Below, in pieces: positions 46,876 through 53,406 of a stretch of DNA of 53,406 bases (the first letter of the stretch is position 1; the number at the start of each line of letters is the position of its first letter). The stretch covers positions 1-53,406 of the forward strand of contig NZ_WWCU01000041.1 in assembly GCF_009857595.1 (NCBI RefSeq), read 5' to 3'. Origin of the DNA: Pseudoduganella aquatica (GTDB lineage Bacteria; Pseudomonadota; Gammaproteobacteria; Burkholderiales; Burkholderiaceae_D). Below the pieces are notes generated by a model. It saw only the letters and a list, made by a program, of their open reading frames with translations, was not told where the DNA came from and searched no databases. Position numbers and translations under genes: made by a program.

Positions 46876-47817
46876 ATGAATCTTCATCAATTGCGTTTCG
46901 TCCGAGAAGCAGTACGCCAGAACTACAACCTGACCGACGCCGCCAAGGCCTTGTTCACCTCCCAGCCCGGGGTGTCCAAGGCCATTATCGAACTGGAGGA
47001 AGAGCTCGGGGTGGACATTTTCACGCGGCACGGCAAGCGCATCCGGGGCCTGACCGAGCCGGGCCGGCTGGTGCTGTCCTCGGTCGAACTGATCATGCAG
47101 GAGATCGACAGCCTCAAGCGCATCGGCAAGGAGTACGCGGCGCAGGACAGCGGCAGCTTCACCATCGCCACCACCCACACCCAGGCGCGCTACACGTTGC
47201 CCAAGGTGGTGCAGGCTTTTATGCTGAAGTTCCCCAAGGTGCGCTTGTCATTATTGCAAGGCAATCCGCGCCAGATCGCCGAGATGGTGCAGCGCGACCA
47301 GGCCGACCTGGCGATCGCCACCGAATCGATCGCCGGAGTTGACAATCTGATCACCTTACCGTGCTACCAATGGGAGCATGTGGTGGTGGTGCCGCCCGAC
47401 CATCCGCTGCTGAAATCGAAGTCCGTCACGCTGGAGGAGATTGCCGCATTCCCGCTCATCACCTATGATGGCGCCTTCGCCGGCCGCAGCAAGATCGACC
47501 ACGCGTTCTCGCTGCGCGGCCTGAAGCCGGACGTGCTGCTGGAAGCCATCGACGCGGACGTGATCAAGACCTACGTCGAGCTGGGCATGGGCATAGGCAT
47601 TATTGCCGGCATGGCCTTCGATCCCGAGCGCGACCGCAGCCTGCGCGCCATCCCGGCCGGCCACCTGTTCGGCATGAACGTGTCGCGCGTGGCGGTCAAG
47701 CAGGGCGCCTATTTGCGCAGCTATATCTATACCTTCATCGAACTGCTGGCCCCCACGCTCAACCGCAAGTTGATCGAGCAGGCCATGAACGGTGAAAAAG
47801 ACACTTACGAGTTGTAA
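46876..47817 (+). CDS. cysB: LysR-family regulator CysB
   Basis: The 313-residue protein opens MNLHQLRFVREAVRQNYNLTDAAKALFTSQPGVSKAI (given in its two helices), the CysB/Cbl helix-turn-helix. It continues with FTIATTHTQARYTLP and LLQGNPRQIAEMV, the sulfate/inducer pocket region typical of CysB. It activates sulfate assimilation genes when N-acetylserine accumulates. Its position opposite cysI supports CysB rather than a distant paralogue. Confidence 0.94.
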   Translation: MNLHQLRFVREAVRQNYNLTDAAKALFTSQPGVSKAIIELEEELGVDIFTRHGKRIRGLTEPGRLVLSSVELIMQEIDSLKRIGKEYAAQDSGSFTIATTHTQARYTLPKVVQAFMLKFPKVRLSLLQGNPRQIAEMVQRDQADLAIATESIAGVDNLITLPCYQWEHVVVVPPDHPLLKSKSVTLEEIAAFPLITYDGAFAGRSKIDHAFSLRGLKPDVLLEAIDADVIKTYVELGMGIGIIAGMAFDPERDRSLRAIPAGHLFGMNVSRVAVKQGAYLRSYIYTFIELLAPTLNRKLIEQAMNGEKDTYEL

Positions 47818-47824
47818 ACTGACT

Positions 47825-48475
47825 ATGAAGACCCAAGAACAATACTACGCGGCCGTCGCCGCCACCTACGACCTGCAATACGAGCGTCCCGAGGTGGAAG
47901 AAGACCTGGAAGAATTGCACGAAGCGCTGTCCGAGCTGCTGCGCGGCCATAAAGTGCTGGAACTGGCCTGCGGCAGCGGCTACTGGACCGAGGTGATTTC
48001 GGACGTGGCCGACTCGGTGCGCGCCATCGACAACAGCCCGCAGATGCTGGCGGCGGCGCGCGAGCGCGGCCTGGACGAGGATTTCGTGCAGTTCACCGAA
48101 GCGGACGCCTTCAAGCTGCCGGAAGACATCGCCCCCGGCCAGTTCACGGCCTGCTTCGCCGCCGGCTGGTGGTCGCAAGTGCCGCGTTCGGCGCAGGACA
48201 AATACCTGGCCCATCTGCGCGCCAAGCTGGGCAAGGACGTGCTGCTGGTGCTACTCGACAGCAACTACGTCGACGGCTACAGCGCCCCCATCGCGCGTAC
48301 CGACCTGGACGGCAACACCTTCCACATCCTCACCGACACCAAGGGCGAGCGCTACGACGTGGCGCAAAGCTACCCGTCCGACAGCTGGCTGCGCAAGCGC
48401 CTTTCGATCGCCGCCAAGGAAGTGCGCGTCGAACGCCTGGAACACTACTGGCTCGCCACCTGCCGCCTGAAGTAA
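47825..48475 (+). CDS. Class I SAM-dependent methyltransferase
   Basis: The 216-residue protein has motif I VLELACGSGYWTEVI, an acidic residue after the second strand in VRAIDNSPQML, and FTACFAAGWWSQVPR in the motif IV position. It lacks any recognisable substrate domain, so small molecules are the likely substrates. It begins 7 bases after cysB in the same direction and may be cotranscribed, but a sulfur role is not established. Confidence 0.87.
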   Translation: MKTQEQYYAAVAATYDLQYERPEVEEDLEELHEALSELLRGHKVLELACGSGYWTEVISDVADSVRAIDNSPQMLAAARERGLDEDFVQFTEADAFKLPEDIAPGQFTACFAAGWWSQVPRSAQDKYLAHLRAKLGKDVLLVLLDSNYVDGYSAPIARTDLDGNTFHILTDTKGERYDVAQSYPSDSWLRKRLSIAAKEVRVERLEHYWLATCRLK

Positions 48476-48494
48476 CACCGCCGCCCAACAAAAT

Positions 48495-48562
48495 GGGGTC
48501 AGGGTTGATTACGCGGTTCACATGCGGACCATGTAATTAACCCTGACCCCTTTGTTTTTTGG
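48495..48562. repeat. Long inverted repeat, possible MITE-like element and terminator
   Basis: GGGGTCAGGGTTGATTAC (48495-48512) and GTAATTAACCCTGACCCC (48533-48550) pair over 18 positions with one mismatch, around a 20-base loop. A T-rich run follows (48551-48560), so it can terminate the methyltransferase transcript. The GGGTCAGG...CCTGACCC arms resemble dispersed palindromes seen in many proteobacterial genomes, some near RAYT or IS200-like genes. It is unrelated in sequence to the REP family of this window. Confidence 0.65.
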
Positions 48563-48666
48563 CGTTTGTTGGGAAAGAACAACAATTGTTGATGTCATAT
48601 TGTTGAAGCATTTGTTAGGCAAGATTCGTCCCGTCAAGTTTCAAGCGACGCTTTCCTCAACAAACA

Positions 48667-49767
48667 ATGGATCAACAAGTGAAAAAACTTACTCTGGCAG
48701 CACTGGTAATCGGCGCCTTCTCGGCAAGCGCACAAGCGCAATCCAACGTGACCATCTACGGTCTGGTGGACGCGGGCCTGGTGAAAGAAAGCGGCGGCGT
48801 GGCCGGTAGCGTGACCAAAGTCACCAGCGGCATCGGCGGCCAGTCGCGCCTCGGCTTCCGCGGCGTGGAAGACCTGGGCAACGGCCTGTCGGCTGTGTTC
48901 GCCCTGGAAAGCGGCATCAAGGTGGACGACGGCGCGCTCGACAACAGCACCAGCACCCTGTTCAACCGCCAGGCCTACGTTGGCCTGAAGAGCAAGGAAC
49001 TGGGTTCCTTCACCCTGGGCCGCCAGTACACCATGCTGTACAACGCCATGAGCCAGGTCGCCGACCCATTCGGCGCGGGCTACGCCGGTTCGATCAAGAA
49101 CCTGTTCGCCACCGCCGGCGCCAACACCCGCGTCAGCAACGCCATGGTGTACGCGTCGCCAGTCGTGAACGGTTTCTCGGGCGAGCTGCTGTACGCGCTG
49201 GGCGAACAGGCTGGCGACAGCACCGCCGGCCGCCAGATCGGTTTCGGCCTGAACTACGCCCAAGGCCCGCTGAACGCGCGCCTGGTGTACAACAACCGCA
49301 ACCAGGACACCGCCGCCGTCGGCACCACCCCTGCCAAGAAGCAGGACGAAGCCAAGAACACCCTGCTGGCCGTGAACTATGACTTCACCGTGGTCAAAGC
49401 CTTCTTCGCCTACGCCACCGACAAGGGCCTGAACAGCTCGCCTATCCCGGTCGCCAACGCTTTCGGCTACAAGACCGCACCGAAGCCAAGCACCGACGCG
49501 CGCGACATCCTGATCGGCGTTTCCGTACCTGCAGGCCCAGGCAATGTGCTGGCTTCCTACACCAGCAAGGATGACAAGACCGTCAACAACCAGGACGCCA
49601 CCCAGTGGGCCCTGGGCTACATCTACCCGCTGTCGAAGCGTACCAGCACCTACGTTGCTTACGCCAAGATCAAGAACAAGAACGGCGCCGGCTACACCGT
49701 TGGCAACAACAACGAAGCCGGTACTGGCGACAAAGCCTTCAACGTGGGCATCCGCCACTCGTTCTAA
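48667..49767 (+). CDS. Gram-negative porin
   Basis: The 366-residue protein has a signal peptide (KKLTLAALVIGAFSASAQAQ) and a mature start SNVTIYGLVDAGLV, the standard opening of betaproteobacterial trimeric porins. GLGNGLSAVFALESG-like and SFTLGRQYTMLYNA segments follow, and it ends GIRHSF with a C-terminal Phe for outer-membrane insertion. It is probably a 16-stranded general diffusion channel. The true start may be the GTG at 48679, which gives the usual MKK-type signal peptide and has GGA 7 bases upstream; the ATG at 48667 has no ribosome binding site. Confidence 0.93.
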   Translation: MDQQVKKLTLAALVIGAFSASAQAQSNVTIYGLVDAGLVKESGGVAGSVTKVTSGIGGQSRLGFRGVEDLGNGLSAVFALESGIKVDDGALDNSTSTLFNRQAYVGLKSKELGSFTLGRQYTMLYNAMSQVADPFGAGYAGSIKNLFATAGANTRVSNAMVYASPVVNGFSGELLYALGEQAGDSTAGRQIGFGLNYAQGPLNARLVYNNRNQDTAAVGTTPAKKQDEAKNTLLAVNYDFTVVKAFFAYATDKGLNSSPIPVANAFGYKTAPKPSTDARDILIGVSVPAGPGNVLASYTSKDDKTVNNQDATQWALGYIYPLSKRTSTYVAYAKIKNKNGAGYTVGNNNEAGTGDKAFNVGIRHSF

Positions 49768-49785
49768 GCTGGTCTTGCTGGCATG

Positions 49786-49812
49786 AAAGGGCGCCCTGCG
49801 GGGCGCCTTTTT
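49786..49812 (+). terminator. Terminator after the porin gene
   Basis: AGGGCGCCC and GGGGCGCCTTTTT pair around TGC. It overlaps the last bases of the convergent kinase gene. Confidence 0.85.
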
Positions 49813-50581
49813 AATTGCCGGGCAGCGGCAGCTCGATCACGATGCGGGTGCCGCCGTCGCCGCTGCTGTCGCGGCCCTGGATGTCGATGGCGCCGTCCAG
49901 CGCCCACACGCGCTCGCGCATGCCCAGCAGGCCAAAGGAGTGCGCCTTGTTAAGATCGGCTGAGGAGATGCCGCGCCCGTTGTCTTCTATGGTCAGGTCC
50001 AGCCGGTCGTCCTGCCGTTGCAGCGTGATCCACACATGGTCGGCGCCGGCGTGGCGCGACACATTGGTCAGCGATTCCTGCACGATGCGGAACACGGCGG
50101 TACTGTAGCGGTCGTCCAGCACCAGTTCCTGCTCGTGCGCGTCGAGCTGGCAGGCAATGCCGTGGCGCTGGCTGAATTCCTGGCGCAGCGTTTGCAGTGC
50201 ATAGTACAGGCCGCCCTCGTCGAGCGCGTGCGGCCGCAGATCGGCGGCGATGCGGCGCAGCGAGGTGATGGCGCGCTGCAGCAGCTTGTCCATCGAGCGC
50301 ATCTGGCGCACCGCCTGCGGGGTGGCGGGGCCTTGCTGCTGCAACAGGCTCAGGTCGACGCGCAGCGTGGCCAGCAGCTGGCCCAGATCGTCGTGCAGCT
50401 CGCGCGCGATGTGGGTGCGCTCTTCTTCGCGTATGGCTTGCAGGGCGGCGGATAGTTCGCGCAGCTGCTCGTAGGAGCTGGCGCTGTCGGTGGCGCGCCG
50501 GCCGGCCGCCTGGCCGTCGCGGCGCGTGCCGTGGCCTGCGGGCTTGGACTGCGGCGGTGCGGGTTTGTCGGGAGTATTCAT
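49811..50581 (-). CDS. Soluble NarX/DegS-type sensor histidine kinase
   Basis: The 256-residue protein has a Pro/Arg-rich start with no membrane helix or PAS domain, then a HisKA_3 dimerisation domain. The phospho-acceptor is His63 in REEERTHIARELHDDLGQLL. A HATPase domain follows, with RIVQESLTNVSRHAGA, DNGRGI and SFGLLGMRERV. This class normally phosphorylates LuxR-type regulators, but the adjacent regulator is LytTR-type and has its own kinase. The start at 50581 follows GAGG. The signal and partner are unknown. Confidence 0.9.
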   Translation of the reverse strand: MNTPDKPAPPQSKPAGHGTRRDGQAAGRRATDSASSYEQLRELSAALQAIREEERTHIARELHDDLGQLLATLRVDLSLLQQQGPATPQAVRQMRSMDKLLQRAITSLRRIAADLRPHALDEGGLYYALQTLRQEFSQRHGIACQLDAHEQELVLDDRYSTAVFRIVQESLTNVSRHAGADHVWITLQRQDDRLDLTIEDNGRGISSADLNKAHSFGLLGMRERVWALDGAIDIQGRDSSGDGGTRIVIELPLPGN

Positions 50582-50681
50582 GTGCGCCCCTCGGTGACCG
50601 GGGCGCCGGAGAGCCGGCCCCACGCTCACACAATAGGGCAGCCGCCACGCCGGACTTTGATCTGGCGCAGGGCGGCGTGGA

Positions 50682-51455
50682 TTACATCTGCTTGAACAAG
50701 TGCAGGAAGCTGCGCGAGACTTCCAGCTTGTCGGAGCGGTCCTTGATCAGCACCAGGTGGCGGCCCCGGATGTCGCGGGTCACGCCTTCGATGGCGTTCA
50801 CGTTGACCAGGGTGGCGCGGTGGATTTGCCAGAACAGGTCGGGATCGAGCTCTTCGGCCAAGTCGCGCACCGGCTTGCGTATCAGCGCCTCGTACTTGGC
50901 GGTCTGCACGCAGGTGTATTTTTCGTCCGAGCGGAAGAACAGGATTTCCTCCACCGGTATCATGCGCAAGTCCTGGCCGATGCTGGCCTGTATCCATTGC
51001 AGATAGGTCTTTTTCGGCGCCGCGATCTTTTCGGCCAGCTGCGACAGCATGGCCGTCACGCTGGCGTTCACGTCCGCACCGCCGGCGCCGGACGGCGCGC
51101 TCAGACGGTGCTTCAGGCGCTCCACGGTAATTTGCAGGCGCTCGGGTTCGGCTGGTTTCAGCACGTAGTCCACTGCGCCGCGCTCGAAGGCCTCCACCGC
51201 GTGCACGTCGTAGGCGGTCACGAACACCACATTGCTCTTGTTGCCGATGGCGGCGGCCGCTTCCATGCCGGTCTTGCCCGGCATGCGGATATCCAGGAAG
51301 GCGAAGTCGGGCTTGAGCTGGTCCACCAGCTCAATCGCTTCTTCGCCATTCTTGGCTTCGCCGATGATGTCGAGTTCCGGCCATACCTGGCCCAGGCGCA
51401 TGCGCAGCTGGTCGCGCATCAGTCTTTCATCATCGGCAAGAATTGCTGTTGGCAT
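50682..51455 (-). CDS. LytTR-family response regulator
   Basis: The 257-residue protein has a receiver domain (ILADDERLMRDQL; phospho-acceptor Asp55 in FAFLDIRMPG; Lys in VLKPAEPERL) and a linker that may form a helix. A LytTR DNA-binding domain occupies about 150-250 (MIPVEEILFFRSDEKYTCVQ, then FWQIHRATLVNVNAI). It lies 76 bases downstream of a LytS-type kinase gene in the same direction, its likely partner. It resembles AlgR-type regulators in layout. Confidence 0.93.
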   Translation of the reverse strand: MPTAILADDERLMRDQLRMRLGQVWPELDIIGEAKNGEEAIELVDQLKPDFAFLDIRMPGKTGMEAAAAIGNKSNVVFVTAYDVHAVEAFERGAVDYVLKPAEPERLQITVERLKHRLSAPSGAGGADVNASVTAMLSQLAEKIAAPKKTYLQWIQASIGQDLRMIPVEEILFFRSDEKYTCVQTAKYEALIRKPVRDLAEELDPDLFWQIHRATLVNVNAIEGVTRDIRGRHLVLIKDRSDKLEVSRSFLHLFKQM

Positions 51456-51531
51456 TTTTAATAATCATGTTAAAAGTGAGTACTAATTATTCAACGAATC
51501 GGCGGCGTGCGCAATCGATTACTGGCGCAGC

Positions 51532-52899
51532 CTATTTGGCGGCCAGCGCGTAAGGCACTTCTATCGTGGCGATTACGCCGCTGGGCTGATTGGGCTCGAT
51601 GTTCAGCGCCCCCTGGCTGCCGTGCAGCAGCTTCAGGCGTTCGCGGATGTTGCTCAGGCCCAGGCCGGTGCCGTCGCTGGGCTTGGCGCCGAAGCCCAGG
51701 CCGTCGTCGGCCACAATCACGCGCAGCTTGTTGTGCGCCACCTCGGCGCGCACTTGCAGCGTGCCGCCCTCGGGCTTCCCTTCCAGGCCGTGCTTGATGG
51801 CGTTCTCCACCATCGATTGCAGCATCATGGGCGGGAAGGCGGCGGTGCGCAGGCCGTCAGGCACGTCGAAGTCGATGATCAGGCGCTCTTCCATGCGCAT
51901 CTTCAGCAGCGCAAGATAGGCCGCCACCATGTCGGCCTCGCGGCCCAGGTTGGTGATCAGATTGCTGTCGCGCATTTGGGGCAGGACGGCGCGCAGGTAT
52001 TTAATCAGGCTGCGCTGCATGGCCGACGCGCGCGGCGGGTCGGTTTCAATCAGGTGCTCAACCGAGGCCAGGGTGTTGAACAGGAAGTGCGGCTCGACCT
52101 GGGCCTGCATCATCTGCATCTTTGCTTCGCTCAGCTGGCGCTGCATGGATTCGCGCTCTGCTGCGGCATTGGCGGACTGGGTTTGCGCCTCGGCGCGTTT
52201 TTTGCCGCCCATCAGCGCCTTGGTGGCGAACAGGGCCAGCACCAGCAGCGACACGAAGCTCTTGAACCAGGTCGATGCCTGCTTGTGGTAGCGCGACACC
52301 TTCTGTTCGGCCGCGTCGTCCACGGCTTCTTCAATGGCATTGGACAGTTCTTCGCCGATTTGCGGCGGCAGTTCGATATGGACTTCCTCGCCGGGGAGGG
52401 AGGGGGCGGCCGGCGCAGCGGGGGCGCGCGCAGCCCGGCCGGCGCGGCCGGCGCTGTCTGCTTTGCCGGCTACGGCCGGTGCTGCGGGCGCGGCAGGGGC
52501 GGCGGGGGCTGCAGGCGCCTCGGCTGGCGCCGCCGGTGCAGCTGGTTCGGGCAGGGCTGGCGCTGCGGCTTCGGCTTCATCCGTGTTGCTGGGCGGCGCG
52601 TCCTTGCGGATCTTGCCGCCGCGCGGATTGAAGTGGATGCCGCTGTCGTCGATCAATATATTAGTGTCGCTGCCGGGACGGGCGCGCTTGCGCTCCTTGG
52701 TCACTACATACTCCTCGTCCGGCCGCGAGGAGAACAGCTCGTCCTGCAGAATGGATCCGGCGATCAGGGCCAGTGCCGCAAACAGGAAGAACTTCCACCA
52801 CGACAGCTGGGTGACCCAGGTTGCGGTCGTATCGAAACCTTTGTGCAGCCAGGCCAGTATGGTCTTCAGCGTGTCTTGTACTTTGGGTTGAGGAAACAT
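51532..52899 (-). CDS. LytS-type histidine kinase with Ala/Pro-rich sensor loop
   Basis: The 455-residue protein has a membrane segment at about 35-52 and a second at about 212-230. Between them is a 160-residue region containing a basic stretch (KERKRARPG), then an almost pure Ala/Pro tract (105-168) and an acidic helix (EELSNAIEEAVDDAAEQK). The kinase core has His271 in MQAQVEPHFLFNTLASVEHL and the ATPase boxes MVENAIKHGLEG, DDGLGFG and GLGLSNIRERL. If helix 1 is a signal anchor the tract is periplasmic. The Ala/Pro tract may be a rigid spacer crossing the periplasm. Confidence 0.9.
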   Translation of the reverse strand: MFPQPKVQDTLKTILAWLHKGFDTTATWVTQLSWWKFFLFAALALIAGSILQDELFSSRPDEEYVVTKERKRARPGSDTNILIDDSGIHFNPRGGKIRKDAPPSNTDEAEAAAPALPEPAAPAAPAEAPAAPAAPAAPAAPAVAGKADSAGRAGRAARAPAAPAAPSLPGEEVHIELPPQIGEELSNAIEEAVDDAAEQKVSRYHKQASTWFKSFVSLLVLALFATKALMGGKKRAEAQTQSANAAAERESMQRQLSEAKMQMMQAQVEPHFLFNTLASVEHLIETDPPRASAMQRSLIKYLRAVLPQMRDSNLITNLGREADMVAAYLALLKMRMEERLIIDFDVPDGLRTAAFPPMMLQSMVENAIKHGLEGKPEGGTLQVRAEVAHNKLRVIVADDGLGFGAKPSDGTGLGLSNIRERLKLLHGSQGALNIEPNQPSGVIATIEVPYALAAK

Positions 52900-53106
52900 G
52901 TAATGCTTTCAATTTCATGAATGGTGCAACTGTACGCAATACGGCCGCGATCCGCCACGGGCTTGCGACAGTCTGCATAAAACGGCGTCTGGAAGGGAAT
53001 AGGGACTGCCCGGGCGGCGGCCCTTGCGCGCGGGGCGGGGTTCGGTTATAGTTCTGTCCCCGCGCTGCTGAGCATACGCAGCGCAGGGGAGTAGGAAAAT
53101 GAGGGG

Positions 53107-53135
53107 TTGACGGTTTAAACGAAACGCCTCATAAT
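53107..53135 (+). promoter_or_regulatory. rRNA operon promoter
   Basis: TTGACG (53107-53112) and CATAAT (53130-53135) are spaced by exactly 17 bases, about 220 bases upstream of the 16S start, the expected distance for an rrn promoter. Confidence 0.8.
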
Positions 53136-53148
53136 CTCATCTCTCTGC

Positions 53149-53192
53149 TGCTGAACAAAACGCTTCAGCAACAACGCAGAATTCTTTAAAAA
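53149..53192 (+). promoter_or_regulatory. rrn antitermination boxB/boxA-like elements
   Basis: TGCTGAA (53149-53155) and TTCAGCA (53164-53170) form a boxB-like hairpin, followed by ATTCTTTAAAAA from 53181, similar to boxA. This order in an rrn leader matches Nus-dependent antitermination in proteobacteria. Confidence 0.6.
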
Positions 53193-53356
53193 TTTACAAT
53201 CGATAAGTGTGGGCGTTTGATGATGAGGCCCGCAGCGCAAGCTGCGAAACTCAAATTATTTAAACGCTCAACGAAAAACAAACGTGACCTTCGAAAGAAG
53301 GAATCGTCAGTTATTTTGAAGGGCGACCAAGTCAGCAATGACTTTAAACAGAGATT

Positions 53357-53406
53357 GAACTGAAGAGTTTGATCCTGGCTCAGATTGAACGCTGGCGGCA
53401 TGCTTT
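53357..53406 (+). rRNA. rrs: 16S ribosomal RNA, 5' end only
   Basis: GAACTGAAGAGTTTGATC followed by CTGGCTCAGATTGAACGCTG is the universal 5' end of bacterial 16S rRNA, and GGCGGCATGC fits betaproteobacteria. The gene runs off the right edge after 50 bases. The 5' end was placed by alignment to E. coli position 1 from memory. Confidence 0.97.

Larger units (their letters stand above)
52900..53356. other. rrn operon upstream and leader region
   Basis: No protein gene is supported. A GC-rich hairpin (arms 53058-53068 and 53078-53089) lies upstream of the rrn promoter. Downstream come the boxB/boxA-like elements, a CCTTCGAAAGAAGG hairpin and the 16S processing leader. About 130 bases after the kinase start codon show nothing recognisable. 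Confidence 0.6.

Overview
This window reads as chromosome of a high-GC betaproteobacterium, most likely an Oxalobacteraceae member (Massilia, Duganella, Telluria or Janthinobacterium type). The reasons are the gene neighbourhoods (murJ beside rpsT, pepA beside lptFG, clpS-clpA, a prpR/prpBC-acnD-prpF island, a cysI-DUF934-cysH-cysD-cysN-cobA run next to cysB), two PEP-CTERM sorted exported proteins, a single-component porin, and the first 50 bases of a 16S rRNA gene at the right edge. Nothing looks like a prophage, plasmid or CRISPR locus. The genus is inference; the class is well supported.

Layout. 1-3.4 kb: the tail of a Pro/Glu-rich protein, a PEP-CTERM protein, murJ (-), rpsT (+) and a tiny Ala/Ser-rich exported protein (-). 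3.5-10.3 kb: an RluE-type pseudouridine synthase (-), icd, an orphan MqsA-like zinc-finger protein, a second PEP-CTERM protein, a small exported Cys-containing protein (-), a cold-shock protein (-), and clpS-clpA. 10.3-13.6 kb (-): a tightly coupled four-gene unit of exported alpha/beta hydrolase, LytS-type kinase, LytTR regulator and cytoplasmic alpha/beta hydrolase. 13.7-17.6 kb: a tricorn-like S41 protease and a convergent membrane protein. 17.7-25.6 kb: propionate catabolism by the 2-methylcitrate cycle, with prpR facing prpB-prpC-acnD-prpF across a textbook sigma-54 promoter. 25.8-34.8 kb: a PAS-GGDEF-EAL protein, xthA, a LysR regulator divergent from a DJ-1/PfpI protein and an ABM monooxygenase, an AT-rich stretch with a small unknown gene, a lipoprotein and pepA. 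34.8-40.4 kb: lptF-lptG-cbiX, an unknown protein and an M13 metallopeptidase. 40.5-47.8 kb: assimilatory sulfate reduction and siroheme synthesis, with cysB divergent. 47.8-53.4 kb: a methyltransferase, a porin, an unpaired NarX-like kinase, a LytS/LytTR pair and the rrn leader.

Working together. PrpR with sigma-54 should switch on PrpC (propionyl-CoA plus oxaloacetate to 2-methylcitrate), AcnD/PrpF (dehydration and isomer handling) and PrpB (cleavage to pyruvate and succinate), feeding the TCA cycle represented by icd. CysDN makes APS. CysH carries the two Cys pairs of iron-sulfur APS reductases, so no APS kinase is needed. A ferredoxin-type CysI reduces sulfite using siroheme, for which CobA and probably CbiX supply steps. 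LptFG exports lipopolysaccharide and MurJ flips lipid II.

The most unusual signal is a family of 11 hairpin repeats that fit the REP/REPIN architecture. Each has a GTAG foot, a perfectly paired outer stem, a covarying inner stem and one bulged base. There is one solo copy and five inverted doublets with their GTAG ends facing each other. The doublets sit in gaps between codirectional genes, including two gaps inside the prp operon and one inside the cys operon. The solo copy supplies the last codons of a hydrolase gene. No RAYT transposase is present in the window. A second, unrelated long hairpin lies upstream of the porin gene.
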